From: Candidatus Roseilinea sp. NK_OTU-006
GTDB taxonomy: Bacteria > Chloroflexota > Anaerolineae > J036 > Brachytrichaceae
Assembly: GCF_012931985.1 (NCBI RefSeq)
Contig: NZ_JAAFGM010000013.1
Location: forward strand, 22,147 to 86,146
Direction: 5' to 3'
Length of the DNA: 64,000 nucleotides
Below the pieces are notes generated by a model, which worked only from the letters and a program-made list of their open reading frames with translations, was not told the origin of the DNA and ran no database searches. This document shows, in pieces, positions 27,814-36,540 of this stretch (its first letter is position 1; the number at the start of each line of letters is the position of its first letter). Made by a program: the position numbers and the translations under genes.

Positions 27814-29784
27814 ATGCTCGCGCGCCTGCGTTTCAACCCGTTGCGCCCGTACTGGCTGATCCTGGGCGCGATCCTCATACTGGCCGTGGCGCTACGCCTG
27901 CACAAGATCGGCGCGCAGTCGCTCTGGTATGACGAGGGCAACAGCGCGCGCATCGCCGAGCGGTCGCTGGCGTTGATCGTCGAGGGCGCCGCCGGCGACA
28001 TTCACCCGCCGCTCTACTACATCGCGTTGAAGTACTGGCGCGCCGTCTTTGGCGAGAGCGAGGCTGCGCTGCGCGCGCTCTCCGCCGCGTGCAGCACGCT
28101 GACCGTGTTGTATGCCTACCTGATCGGCCGCGATGCGTTCGGCCGGCGCACCGGACTCGTCGCCGCGTTTTTACTGGCCGTCATGCCCTTCGCGATTTAC
28201 TACGCCCAGGAAGCGCGCATGTATGCGCTGCTGGCGCTCTGCGCCGCGGCCAGCACGTGGGCGATGGTGAGGATGGGGAGGTTGGGGATTGGGGATTGGA
28301 GACTGGGGATTAGAGATTGGCGATCTCCAATCTCTAATCCCCAGTCTCTGATCCTCGCATCGCTTTACGTCTCGGCCACCGCTGCCGGCCTGTGGACGCA
28401 CTACGCCTATCCCTTCGTGATGATCGCGCAGGGAGTCGCTTACCTTGTCCTCAGCCTGCTGCGACCTCCGCGGAAGATTTGCCTCGGCACACTCGCTCCC
28501 TTTATCGTGTCGAGTCTCATCGCCGTCGCCCTGTTCCTGCCCTGGTTGCCGGTGGCGGTTCGTCAAGTGCAGGGCTGGGGCGTAGATCGGCCGGCCTACG
28601 CGCTCGGCCCGGCGCTGCTCGACGCCTACCGCACATTGATCGTCGGTCGCACGTTGCCGCCTGACCAGGCGCTCCTGCCAGTTGGGCTATTTACCGTGTG
28701 CGTCGCCCTCGGCGTCGGTCTTGGCAGGCAAGAGGCATTGGCCGAGCGGCTGGCCACGCTTGCGCTGATGGGCACACCGCTGATCCTGTTGCTCGCCCTG
28801 GGCTTGTATCGCGAGGCCTACCTCAAGTTTTTGCTGGTGTGCGTGCTGCCGTTGTGCGTCTTGGCGGCGCGCGGCATCGTAGAGACTGGAGATCGGGGAT
28901 TGGAGATTGTCAATCCCCAATCTCCCATCCTCAATCTCCTCATCACAGCCATCGCCTGCATCCCGGCCGCGATGCTCATCCCTTCGCTGCGCAACCTCTA
29001 CGACAACCCCGCCTACGCCCGCGACGATTACCGCGGCATCCAGCGGCTGATTGCCGCAGACGCGCGCCCCGATGATGCTGTGCTGTTCCTCGCGCCGAAT
29101 CAGTGGGAAGTGTTCACCTACTACCAGCGCGACGACCGCAACCTCTTCCCGCTGACCTATCGGCCGGCCTCGTATGAGACTGTTGCTGCGCAGATGCAGG
29201 CGATTGCATCGGCGCACCGGCGCATCTTCGCGCTGTACTTCGCCGAGCGCGACGCCGACCCGGAGGGTTGGTACGAGCTGTGGATGAGCGGCAATCTCTA
29301 CAAGGCGCATGAGCGTTGGATTGGCAACATTCGTCTGGCGATCTACGACAGCGGCACCGACCGCGACGCCTGGCCGGTCATTCCTGGCGCGACGTTCGGC
29401 GATGCCATCGTGCTGGTGGAAGCGCGAGGCCGGCTCGATGAAACGCGCCGCGGCGACGTCATGCCGTTAGAGCTGACCTGGCAGGCGCAGGCCAAGCCCG
29501 CTCGGCGCTACAAAGTGTTCATCCACATCGGCCCGCCGGACGGCCCGCCGGTTGCCCAACACGACAGCGAGCCGGTTGCCGGCTACAGACCGACGGATGG
29601 CTGGTCGCCCGACGAACGCATCGTAGATCGGCGCGGCGCGTGGATCGGGCCGGATGTACCACCCGGCGTGTATGGCGTGTTCGTCGGCCTCTACGACCCG
29701 GACACCGGCGCGCGCTTGCCGGTGATCCAGAACGGCGCGCCCGTAGGCGACCGGCTAAAGCTCGGCGAGATTACAATCCGCTGA
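27814..29784 (+). CDS. GT39-like polytopic membrane glycosyltransferase with in-frame repeat insertions
   Basis: The protein has the ArnT/PMT architecture: helix 1 (about residues 9-27) is followed by the catalytic loop SLWYDEGNSARIAERS with the Asp-Glu pair and GDIHPPLYYIALKYW. About ten further helices and a C-terminal soluble domain (from about residue 430) follow. It transfers a sugar from a polyprenyl-phosphate donor across the membrane. Two palindromic repeat insertions are read in frame at residues 153-178 and 356-372, in loops between helices. The ATG at 27814 is chosen over an upstream TTG. A TAGAAT at 27773-27778 may belong to its promoter. Confidence 0.85.
   Translation: MLARLRFNPLRPYWLILGAILILAVALRLHKIGAQSLWYDEGNSARIAERSLALIVEGAAGDIHPPLYYIALKYWRAVFGESEAALRALSAACSTLTVLYAYLIGRDAFGRRTGLVAAFLLAVMPFAIYYAQEARMYALLALCAAASTWAMVRMGRLGIGDWRLGIRDWRSPISNPQSLILASLYVSATAAGLWTHYAYPFVMIAQGVAYLVLSLLRPPRKICLGTLAPFIVSSLIAVALFLPWLPVAVRQVQGWGVDRPAYALGPALLDAYRTLIVGRTLPPDQALLPVGLFTVCVALGVGLGRQEALAERLATLALMGTPLILLLALGLYREAYLKFLLVCVLPLCVLAARGIVETGDRGLEIVNPQSPILNLLITAIACIPAAMLIPSLRNLYDNPAYARDDYRGIQRLIAADARPDDAVLFLAPNQWEVFTYYQRDDRNLFPLTYRPASYETVAAQMQAIASAHRRIFALYFAERDADPEGWYELWMSGNLYKAHERWIGNIRLAIYDSGTDRDAWPVIPGATFGDAIVLVEARGRLDETRRGDVMPLELTWQAQAKPARRYKVFIHIGPPDGPPVAQHDSEPVAGYRPTDGWSPDERIVDRRGAWIGPDVPPGVYGVFVGLYDPDTGARLPVIQNGAPVGDRLKLGEITIR
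28270..28356. repeat. Palindromic repeat inserted in frame in the glycosyltransferase gene
   Basis: The segment contains tandem copies of GGGGATTGG-like units, then a perfect 21-bp inverted repeat (28300-28320 with 28327-28347) around a 6-base loop. It is translated as GRLGIGDWRLGIRDWRSP followed by ISNPQSLI and keeps the frame open. The base composition and codon use differ sharply from the flanking GC-rich gene. Confidence 0.9.
28881..28930. repeat. Second palindromic repeat in the glycosyltransferase gene
   Basis: A 15-base arm (28888-28902) pairs with 28911-28925 with one mismatch, with an 8-base spacer between them. The units GGGGATTGG and CAATCCCC are the same as in the copy at 28270-28356. 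It is translated as ETGDRGLEIVNPQSPI and keeps the frame open. Confidence 0.85.
29772..29777 (+). promoter_or_regulatory. Candidate -10 of apgM, leaderless type
   Basis: TACAAT ends 9 nt before the apgM ATG and lies inside the last codons of the upstream gene. No Shine-Dalgarno sequence is present between them and no good -35 is visible. The spacing fits a leaderless transcript. Confidence 0.5.
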
Positions 29785-29786
29785 GC

Positions 29787-31007
29787 ATGGCTGACTTTGA
29801 ACTCATCAAGGCGCTGATTCAACCGGCGCAGACGAAGATCGTTTTGCTCGTGATGGACGGGCTGGGCGGGTTGCCGCGGCCCGAAGATGACAAGACCGAA
29901 CTCGAGGCGGCGCATACGCCCAACCTCGACCGGCTGGCGCGCGAGGGCTGCCTGGGCCAGCACTATCCGGTGGCCATCGGCGTGACCAGCGGCAGCGGGC
30001 CAGGGCACCTGGGCTTGTTCGGCTACGACCCATTGCGCTACGAGATCGGGCGCGGCGTGCTGGAGGCCGTCGGCATCGGCTTCAACGTCACCGATCGCGA
30101 TGTATGCGCGCGGGGCAACTTTTGCACGCTCGATGCGCAAGGTCGCATCACCGACCGGCGCGCCGGCCGCATCCCCACCGAGGTGTGCGCGCGGCTGGTC
30201 AAAAAGATCAACGATGCTCAGATCGCCGTCGGCGACGGCATCGAGGTCTTTGTCGAGCCGGTGCAGGATTACCGCTTTGTGGTGGTGATGCGCGGCGATG
30301 GGCTGGCGGGCAACATCGAGGACACCGACCCGCAGCGCACCGGCGCGCCGCCTTTGCCGGCGATTGCCCGCGATGCGGCGTCGCAACGCGCCGCCGAGCT
30401 ATTCAACCGCTGGATCGCCCACGCCGGCGAGGTCATTCGCGATGAGCACCCGGCCAACGGGCTGACGCTGCGCGGTTTCGCCAAAGAGCCGGGCCTGCCG
30501 AAGTTTGCGGACGTGTACGGCCTGCGGGCCGGCGCGATTGCCATCTACCCGATGTATCGCGGCGTGGCGGCGTTGGCCGGCATGGCGCGCATCGCGCACC
30601 ACGCGCACAACGCGCGTGAGCAGTTCGAGACTGCGGCGCGCGTGTGGAACGATTACGATTTCCTCTTCATCCACGTCAAGTACACCGATAGTCGCGGCGA
30701 GGACGGCGACTTCGAGGCCAAGCGCGCCGTGATCGAAGAAGTGGACGCCGCGCTGCCCGTCTTGCTCGACCTCAGGCCAGACGTGCTGATCGTCACCGGC
30801 GACCACAGCACGCCGAGCCAACTGCGCAGCCACTCGTGGCACCCTGTGCCGCTGTTGCTGTGGGCGCCGGCCACGGCCCGCCGCGACGGCAGCACGCACT
30901 TCGGCGAGCGCGCCTGCGCGCGCGGCGGGCTGGGCACCTTCTACGCCAAGGACATCATGCCGCTGGCGCTGGCGCACGCCGGCCGGCTGCAGAAGTTCGG
31001 CGCGTAG
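29787..31007 (+). CDS. apgM: 2,3-bisphosphoglycerate-independent phosphoglycerate mutase, archaeal type
   Basis: ApgM interconverts 3- and 2-phosphoglycerate in glycolysis and gluconeogenesis. The alkaline-phosphatase-like start KIVLLVMDGLGGLPRPEDDK holds the metal-binding Asp. AHTPNLDRLAREGCLGQHYP, then VTSGSGPGHLGLFGYDP with the catalytic Ser region, ARGNFCTLDAQG and RAGRIPTE follow the archaeal-type enzyme. HVKYTDSRGEDGDFEAKR and VTGDHSTPSQLRSHSWHPVP supply further metal ligands. The start ATG follows the previous stop by 2 nt and is preferred over a longer upstream extension that would overlap the glycosyltransferase. Confidence 0.95.
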   Translation: MADFELIKALIQPAQTKIVLLVMDGLGGLPRPEDDKTELEAAHTPNLDRLAREGCLGQHYPVAIGVTSGSGPGHLGLFGYDPLRYEIGRGVLEAVGIGFNVTDRDVCARGNFCTLDAQGRITDRRAGRIPTEVCARLVKKINDAQIAVGDGIEVFVEPVQDYRFVVVMRGDGLAGNIEDTDPQRTGAPPLPAIARDAASQRAAELFNRWIAHAGEVIRDEHPANGLTLRGFAKEPGLPKFADVYGLRAGAIAIYPMYRGVAALAGMARIAHHAHNAREQFETAARVWNDYDFLFIHVKYTDSRGEDGDFEAKRAVIEEVDAALPVLLDLRPDVLIVTGDHSTPSQLRSHSWHPVPLLLWAPATARRDGSTHFGERACARGGLGTFYAKDIMPLALAHAGRLQKFGA

Positions 31008-31064
31008 TTGTCGGGTAGCGTCACGGTCAGGCCGTCAGAGGACGCTCGACCGTCTGCGCGATGA

Positions 31065-31673
31065 TCACTTTGTCCACGCAGCGCGCCACTGCTTCATCTG
31101 CTCAATCTCGGCCTGCTGGGCGGCGATAATCGCCTCGGCAAGCTGTCTGATCTCCGGCCGCGTGGACTTTTGCAGCGCCATCTGGGCCATGGCGATTGCG
31201 CCCTCGTGATGGGGGATCATCGCCTCTATGAAGCGAATGTCGAACGGGGCATCCCCTGCGGCGACCGACATCGGCCCCATGTCCACGTCGTGCATGCCGC
31301 CGGTATCGCTCAGGTTCGGATACCAGGCAGCGCGCCATTGCTTCATCTGGGCGATCTCCGCCTCTTGCGTGGCAATGATCGCCTCGGCCAGCTTTTTGAT
31401 CTCTGGGCGCTGTGCCTCGGCCAGCGCCTGCTTGGCCATCGCGACGGCACCGGCGTGATGCACGATCATGCCGTCAATGAACATCGCGTCGAAGGGCGCA
31501 TCCTTCATCATCGCGCCGTGCTCGCCCGAGTGCATTGGAGATGGGGCTTGGGATGCCGTCGCCGTCGGTTGTTGATCGGCGGTTGTTGTGGGTAGCGCAG
31601 GCTGGGCGCCAACGCATGCTGTCAGGAGCGAAAGGGTCGCGGCAATGCAGGCCGCGCGGATGTATGTCTTCAT
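31065..31673 (-). CDS. Lipoprotein with two DUF305 domains
   Basis: A signal peptide ends in a lipobox LLTACVG, so the mature protein is probably lipid-anchored at Cys20. Two tandem DUF305 units follow, starting DAPFDAMFIDGMIVHHAGAV and DAPFDIRFIEAMIPHHEGAI. Each contains the HH pair and ends in an EIxQMKQWRAAW segment. DUF305 proteins are ferritin-like helical bundles often found near copper-handling genes. The conserved His and Met residues suggest metal binding, but function is unproven. The repeats are strongly similar, so an internal duplication is likely. A Cys-rich exported protein is encoded 136 nt upstream on the same strand. Confidence 0.88.
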   Translation of the reverse strand: MKTYIRAACIAATLSLLTACVGAQPALPTTTADQQPTATASQAPSPMHSGEHGAMMKDAPFDAMFIDGMIVHHAGAVAMAKQALAEAQRPEIKKLAEAIIATQEAEIAQMKQWRAAWYPNLSDTGGMHDVDMGPMSVAAGDAPFDIRFIEAMIPHHEGAIAMAQMALQKSTRPEIRQLAEAIIAAQQAEIEQMKQWRAAWTK

Positions 31674-31809
31674 GGGTCTTCTCTTTACGCCAAAATTGCA
31701 TGGGCCATCGTCCGGCGGCCCGGTGTGTGTTGGGGCGCCGGCTTGGATCAGGTTCGTCGTGCGTCTTTGGCCGCAACGCGCCGGGATGAGCGCTGCGGCG
31801 CGTCAAAGG

Positions 31810-32169
31810 TCAACCGATAGCGCCGCGGGGCGGTTGGCGCGGGACGGCGGGGATGAACGGCCGGTTCGCTGCGCCGAGGGGATTTGCTGCGCCGCAACAA
31901 TGCGTCAACAGGCAAATGCGCGGATCGGGCAATGCCACGCAGCAAATCATGCCGTGCACACAACAGGCTGAGCTTCCGTGCGCCGAATGGCAATCCGACG
32001 CAGCAGCAGGATCAGACTTGTGCTGAAGGTGATCGGTGTGCCATCCGTGGGCAGCGGCTGAGGCGAGCTGCTCACCGGCGGGTAATCTCCCCGACTGGTT
32101 TGACCCGTCAGTCAATAGCGCTGCAGCGGCGATCAACGCTGCAACCAGGCAGATCAGATTCTTTCTCAT
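31810..32169 (-). CDS. Small Cys/His-rich exported protein, unknown
   Basis: This 119-residue open frame starts MRKNLICLVAALIAAAALL, a plausible signal peptide. It contains HGWHTDHLQHKSD, then SDCHSAHGSSACCVHGMICC and a later LLTHCC. The many Cys and His residues suggest metal binding or disulfides. It lies upstream of the DUF305 lipoprotein on the same strand, which would fit a metal-handling pair. I recognise no family, and the start has only a weak ribosome-binding site. It may be a spurious frame, although the signal peptide argues for a gene. Confidence 0.45.
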   Translation of the reverse strand: MRKNLICLVAALIAAAALLTDGSNQSGRLPAGEQLASAAAHGWHTDHLQHKSDPAAASDCHSAHGSSACCVHGMICCVALPDPRICLLTHCCGAANPLGAANRPFIPAVPRQPPRGAIG

Positions 32170-32292
32170 CAGGTCGAGGCGACCGAAGAAGGATTATAGC
32201 CGCTGCTGGGATCCCCTGGGTGGGTGAAGGCAGTGCCTTCGCCCTAAGATATTCGCGGCAGTTCTGGATGCCTTATCGAGCTGCGTCCCGCA

Positions 32293-32298
32293 TATAAT
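32293..32298 (+). promoter_or_regulatory. Candidate -10 of ftsK
   Basis: TATAAT lies 16 nt before the ftsK ATG, so the expected leader is about 10 nt. No ribosome-binding site fits in that leader. No convincing -35 hexamer is seen. Confidence 0.45.
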
Positions 32299-32314
32299 GT
32301 AGAACATCTGTCCG

Positions 32315-34933
32315 ATGAGGAATTTCGCCGATAAGTCCAGCGCAAACAAGAGAAAGCCCAGGAAGGGCGGCCCGCCCGATCCTGCGCCGTTGCAGTTTGA
32401 CCTCGACCGCTGGCTCGACGTGTGCGGCATCGTGCTGCTGGCCGCGGCTGCGCTCACCCTCTTCGGTTTGCTTTCCACGCAACGCAGCCCAATCCTCAAC
32501 GGCTGGCTGGAGATCGTCGGGCGGCTGTTTGGTTGGGGCGTGTATCTTGCGCCGGCCATCCTGGCGGCGCTCGGCATCTATCTTCTCGTCCGGCGTTTCG
32601 GCGATCGCTTCCCGCGCCTCCGGCCCGAGCGCCTGGGGGGCGCGGTGCTGGCCTATCTCACCGCTCTGGCGACCCTGCACGGCCTGGCGATGATCGCCGC
32701 CGAAGGGGCGGACGGCGCGGCCATCGGCGCCGCATCGCAGGGCGGCGGTGAGCTGGGCTGGCTCATCCTCAGCTTGTTCACCGGACTGCTGGGCAACATC
32801 GGCGCCGGCTTCATGATCGTCGTGGCCTGGATTGCGGCTGTGATGTTGATCGCGAACGTCTCCCCCGCTCAGCTCCTCCAGGCGGCGCGGCAGGTCTTCG
32901 CTGCGCCAAAGCGCGACCCAGCGGCGACCGAAGTCGCCCGCGTCCCCGGCGCGCCCACCGACGACATCATCGAGCCGGATTACGGCCGGGATGGCCGGCT
33001 AATCATTCGCGGGCCGAAATCGCGCAGCGCGCAACACTGGCGACCACGCGAGACGAAAGGCGATGCGACACCCACCACGCTACCGGATGCCGATCTGCCC
33101 CCTGCGCGTGCGATTAGCGAGACGCCGCACAGCGCGGAGCCGGCCGCAACTCTGAAGATCAACACGCCGGTATCGCGCGGACAGACCAACCGCATCCCAC
33201 CGCCGCGCATCATCGGCGCGCCCGACACAGCAGCTCCCTCGGCCACGCCGAGCAAGGCCGAGCCGGCGCCACAGCAACAACCGCCCCCCGCGGCAGCTCC
33301 GGCGGCTGCGGCCTCTGCAATCTATCCCGTGCCGCGGGACTGGACGCTGCCTAAAGTAGAAGATGTGCTTGCGCCGGGCAGCGACTCGGCCATGCAAGAG
33401 GCCGACATCCGACAGCGCGCGGCGCTGATCGAGGATACGCTGCGCGCGTTCGGCGTGCCGGCCCGCGTGGTTGAAGTCAACCGCGGGCCGACCATCACCC
33501 AATTCGGCGTCGAGCCGGGCTTCAACGAGCTGAAGGGCGGCAAGCAGGTGAAGGTCAAGGTCAGCCGCATCGCGGCGCTGGCCGACGATCTGGCGCTGGC
33601 GTTGGCGGCGCCGCGCATCCGCATCGAGGCGCCGATCCCCGGCCGCGCCCTGGTCGGCATCGAGGTGCCTAACAGCGAGACGGCGCTGGTGGCCCTGCGC
33701 GATGTGATGGAAAGCGAAGAGTTCGAGGCGCTGTGCCGCAAGACGCGCCTGCCGCTGGCGCTGGGACAAGACGTGAGCGGAAGGCCGGTAGTCGCTGACC
33801 TGACCAGCATGCCGCATCTGCTGATTGCCGGCACGACCGGCTCCGGCAAGAGTGTATGTGTGAACGCCATCATCGTCACCTTGCTATGTGTGAACTCGCC
33901 GGAGGACCTGCGCCTGTTGATGATTGACCCCAAGCGCGTCGAGCTGACCGGCTACAACGGCATCCCCCACCTCATTGCACCGGTGGTGGTGGACCTGGAG
34001 AAGACGACGGCGGCGCTGCAGTGGGTCACCCGCGAGATGGACCGGCGCTACCGCTTGTTTGCCAAACGCGGCGCGCGCAACATCGTGGAGTTCAACGCGC
34101 ACGTCGCGGCCCAAGCCTCGGCTCCCTCTGCCGCGCCAGGGCAAGCGGGGTTTGGAAAGCTCGACGATGAACTGCACAAGCTGCCTTACATCGTCGTTGT
34201 GATTGATGAGCTGGCCGACTTGATGATGATGGCGCCGGACGAGACGGAGAAGATCATCTGCCGGCTGGCTCAGATGGCGCGTGCAACCGGTATCCACCTG
34301 ATCCTGGCCACGCAGCGGCCCAGCGTGGATGTCGTCACCGGCCTGATCAAGGCCAACTTCCCGGCGCGCATCGCCTTCACGGTAGCGACCAGCGTGGACT
34401 CGCGGGTCATCCTCGACAGCCCAGGCGCAGAGAAGTTGCTGGGGCGCGGCGACATGCTGGTGGTGACGCCGGAGCAGCCCGCGCCGATGCGCGCGCAGGG
34501 CTGCTTCCTCGGCCCCGCAGAGATCGAACGCGTGGTGCGCCACTGGCGCGCGCAGTTGGGTGACGCATCATCGCCGAACGCAGCCGGCGCGCTCGATCAA
34601 GCAACCGCCGCCCCGCCGGAGGAAGCCACGCCTCCCTCCGACCTGTTCGGCACGCCGCCCACCTGGGAGGAGGCCCGGGCGCTGAGCGAGGCGGCCCGCG
34701 AAGTGAACGCCGGCAGCAAAGACGACAAGCTCTTCAACGAGGCAGTGGCCACAGTGCGGCTGCAAGGCAAGGCCTCGATCTCGCTGTTGCAACGGCGACT
34801 GCGCATCGGCTATACCCGCGCCGCCCGACTGATCGAGGAGATGGAAGAACGCGGCATCGTCGGCCCGGCAGTGCCGGGACAACAGTACCGCGAAGTGCTG
34901 AACTCTCCGCTAAGCGGGACAGACGAAGCATAG
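32315..34933 (+). CDS. ftsK: FtsK/SpoIIIE DNA translocase
   Basis: FtsK pumps DNA at the division septum and resolves chromosome dimers. Four membrane helices lie at about residues 38-60, 70-92, 108-130 and 150-190. A Pro/Ala-rich linker (about 200-340) follows. The motor has the alpha domain, then Walker A AGTTGSGKSVCVNA (about residue 505) and Walker B IVVVIDELADLMMM. THLILATQRPSVDVV-like residues complete it (here GIHLILATQRPSVDVVTGLI). The C-terminal gamma winged helix reads ASISLLQRRLRIGYTRAARL. A TATAAT at 32293-32298 ends 16 nt before the ATG. Confidence 0.97.
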   Translation: MRNFADKSSANKRKPRKGGPPDPAPLQFDLDRWLDVCGIVLLAAAALTLFGLLSTQRSPILNGWLEIVGRLFGWGVYLAPAILAALGIYLLVRRFGDRFPRLRPERLGGAVLAYLTALATLHGLAMIAAEGADGAAIGAASQGGGELGWLILSLFTGLLGNIGAGFMIVVAWIAAVMLIANVSPAQLLQAARQVFAAPKRDPAATEVARVPGAPTDDIIEPDYGRDGRLIIRGPKSRSAQHWRPRETKGDATPTTLPDADLPPARAISETPHSAEPAATLKINTPVSRGQTNRIPPPRIIGAPDTAAPSATPSKAEPAPQQQPPPAAAPAAAASAIYPVPRDWTLPKVEDVLAPGSDSAMQEADIRQRAALIEDTLRAFGVPARVVEVNRGPTITQFGVEPGFNELKGGKQVKVKVSRIAALADDLALALAAPRIRIEAPIPGRALVGIEVPNSETALVALRDVMESEEFEALCRKTRLPLALGQDVSGRPVVADLTSMPHLLIAGTTGSGKSVCVNAIIVTLLCVNSPEDLRLLMIDPKRVELTGYNGIPHLIAPVVVDLEKTTAALQWVTREMDRRYRLFAKRGARNIVEFNAHVAAQASAPSAAPGQAGFGKLDDELHKLPYIVVVIDELADLMMMAPDETEKIICRLAQMARATGIHLILATQRPSVDVVTGLIKANFPARIAFTVATSVDSRVILDSPGAEKLLGRGDMLVVTPEQPAPMRAQGCFLGPAEIERVVRHWRAQLGDASSPNAAGALDQATAAPPEEATPPSDLFGTPPTWEEARALSEAAREVNAGSKDDKLFNEAVATVRLQGKASISLLQRRLRIGYTRAARLIEEMEERGIVGPAVPGQQYREVLNSPLSGTDEA

Positions 34934-34950
34934 CCCCAGCCGGCCTCCTC

Positions 34951-34956
34951 TACAAT
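34951..34956 (+). promoter_or_regulatory. Candidate -10 of the PHP gene, leaderless type
   Basis: TACAAT ends 7 nt before the ATG at 34964. An in-frame ATG at 34955 sits inside the hexamer and would not be on a transcript that starts here. This helps to choose the downstream start. Confidence 0.5.
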
Positions 34957-34963
34957 GGCGCAC

Positions 34964-35620
34964 ATGCTCGATATCGAACTGCACTGCCACACGCGCTATT
35001 CGCCGGACAGCCTGGTGAAGCTGCCCGACCTGATCGAACAAGCCCGCAAGGTCGGCATTCATCGCCTGGCCATCACCGACCACAGCGAGATCGAGGGCGC
35101 GTTGCTGGCCAAGCAAATGGCGCCAGACCTGATCATCGTCGGCGAGGAGGCGATGACCGCCGAGGGCGAGTTGCTGTGCCTCTTCATCCACGAGCTGATC
35201 CCCGACGGCCTAACCCTGAAAGAAGCGATTGACCGGGTGCACGCGCAAGGCGGCATCTGTGGCCCGTCGCATCCGCTCGATCCACGACGCTTCGGCATCG
35301 GCATGGAGAACCTGTTGGAATACGCTTCGGCGTTCGACTTCGTGGAGACGTTCAACGCGCGCATACGCGACGCCAGCAAGAACGACGAGGCAGATGCGGT
35401 GGCGCAGCAGTTAGGTTTGCCGCGGGTGTGCGCCAGCGACGCGCACACGCTGCAGGAGGTCGGCATCAGCCGCATGCGCATCCGCGAGTACACCACGCCG
35501 CAGGACTTCGTCGCGGCCCTGCGCGACGCCGAGCGTCTCCCCAACTACAGCTCGCCGATGGTCAACCTCGGCTCGCGCCTGGCGGCAATCGCACACGACC
35601 TGGGATTTGACCGGCCGTGA
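34964..35620 (+). CDS. PHP-domain phosphoesterase
   Basis: The N-terminus MLDIELHCHTRYSPDS is the first metal-binding HxH motif of PHP phosphoesterases. Further ligands lie in LAITDHSEIEGA, VGEEAMTAEGELLCLFI, GGICGPSHPLDPRR and VCASDAHTLQEVG. The protein of 218 residues matches single-domain PHP enzymes, such as nucleoside 3',5'-bisphosphate phosphatase-like proteins, but the substrate is unknown. The start at 34964 is preferred over 34955 because PHP proteins begin with this motif and because TACAAT overlaps the earlier ATG. It is 30 nt after ftsK. Confidence 0.85.
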   Translation: MLDIELHCHTRYSPDSLVKLPDLIEQARKVGIHRLAITDHSEIEGALLAKQMAPDLIIVGEEAMTAEGELLCLFIHELIPDGLTLKEAIDRVHAQGGICGPSHPLDPRRFGIGMENLLEYASAFDFVETFNARIRDASKNDEADAVAQQLGLPRVCASDAHTLQEVGISRMRIREYTTPQDFVAALRDAERLPNYSSPMVNLGSRLAAIAHDLGFDRP

Positions 35621-35757
35621 AAGCGTCCCCGCCGACCGACACCTCCGCCTCGGCGTGCACAGCCTCCCTTCCGCCTCGTCGGCCGTGATGCGCGCCGTTG
35701 CATCTGCAACTTGGGTGTGTTGCTCCTGTCGGCAGCACGCTTTGCGCGCCCCGGCGC

Positions 35758-36540
35758 TCACACCCGCTGCACGAAGCTGAGCGGCCCGAGCCACCCCAGC
35801 GCCTGGAGCGCCAGGATGATCGCGGCAGCGGCAGCCCACAGCAGCAGCGCCAGGCCGACATCGGCCCAGTCAAGCGTGACGCGCCGCAGGTAGGTGCGCT
35901 GTGGGTAGGCGCCAAAGGCGCGTCCGTCCATAGCCAGTGCGGCGCGCTCGGCGCGACGGATGGCCGAGGCCAACAGCGGCACCAGCGCACGGCGCGCCTG
36001 CGCCAGCTCACCCACCACGCCCGACCGGGCTAGGCCGCGCACGCGGTGGGCCGCGCGGATCTGCGCCAGCTCATCGCGGAGCAACGGCGCAAAGCGCAGC
36101 GCTGCCAGCGCGGCATACCCCACGCGATGCGGCACCCGCGCCTGTTGCACCAGCGCGCGCACAAAGTCATCCACCGGCGTGGTCAGGCTGAAGATCAACG
36201 AAAGGCTCACCAGCGCCAGGACGCGCGCCATGGCGACCAACCCAAAGCGCAGCGCGCCGGCGTAGATCACCAGGTCGCCGATGCGCGCGATCGCCGGCGT
36301 GTGCATCACCAGCTCGCGCCGAACGATGAGGGGATACAGCATCAGGAAGCCCAGCGCCACCAGCGCCAGCGGGATGAGTGCGCCCAGGATGCGCTTCGGC
36401 GCAACGCCGCCGACCAGCAGGGTGAACAACGCCAGGCCGGTCAGCGCCAGTGGCAAATAGACATCGCCGGCCAGCGCTGCGATGGCCATGAGCGGCGTCA
36501 CAGCGACGATCTTGCTCAATGGGTTGCGCCGCTCAAGCAT
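35758..36540 (-). CDS. ykoC: ECF transporter T component (YkoC/EcfT)
   Basis: EcfT is the membrane scaffold of an energy-coupling-factor importer. Several helices are present, with the cytoplasmic coupling motifs AALRFAPLLRDELAQIRAAH (Ala-Arg-Gly-like segment RVRGLARSG) and AERAALAMDGRAFGA. These are the typical double coupling helices that contact the ATPase pair. The 260-residue protein overlaps the end of the fused ATPase gene by 8 bases. The convergent region to the PHP gene (35621-35757) holds no clear gene or terminator. Specificity depends on the S component at 38602-39219. Confidence 0.88.
   Translation of the reverse strand: MLERRNPLSKIVAVTPLMAIAALAGDVYLPLALTGLALFTLLVGGVAPKRILGALIPLALVALGFLMLYPLIVRRELVMHTPAIARIGDLVIYAGALRFGLVAMARVLALVSLSLIFSLTTPVDDFVRALVQQARVPHRVGYAALAALRFAPLLRDELAQIRAAHRVRGLARSGVVGELAQARRALVPLLASAIRRAERAALAMDGRAFGAYPQRTYLRRVTLDWADVGLALLLWAAAAAIILALQALGWLGPLSFVQRV

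Noticed and set aside
28260..28360. CRISPR-like direct repeats in the glycosyltransferase gene
   Set aside because: The units are adjacent, without equal spacers, form an inverted repeat and lie inside a reading frame. No cas genes are present.
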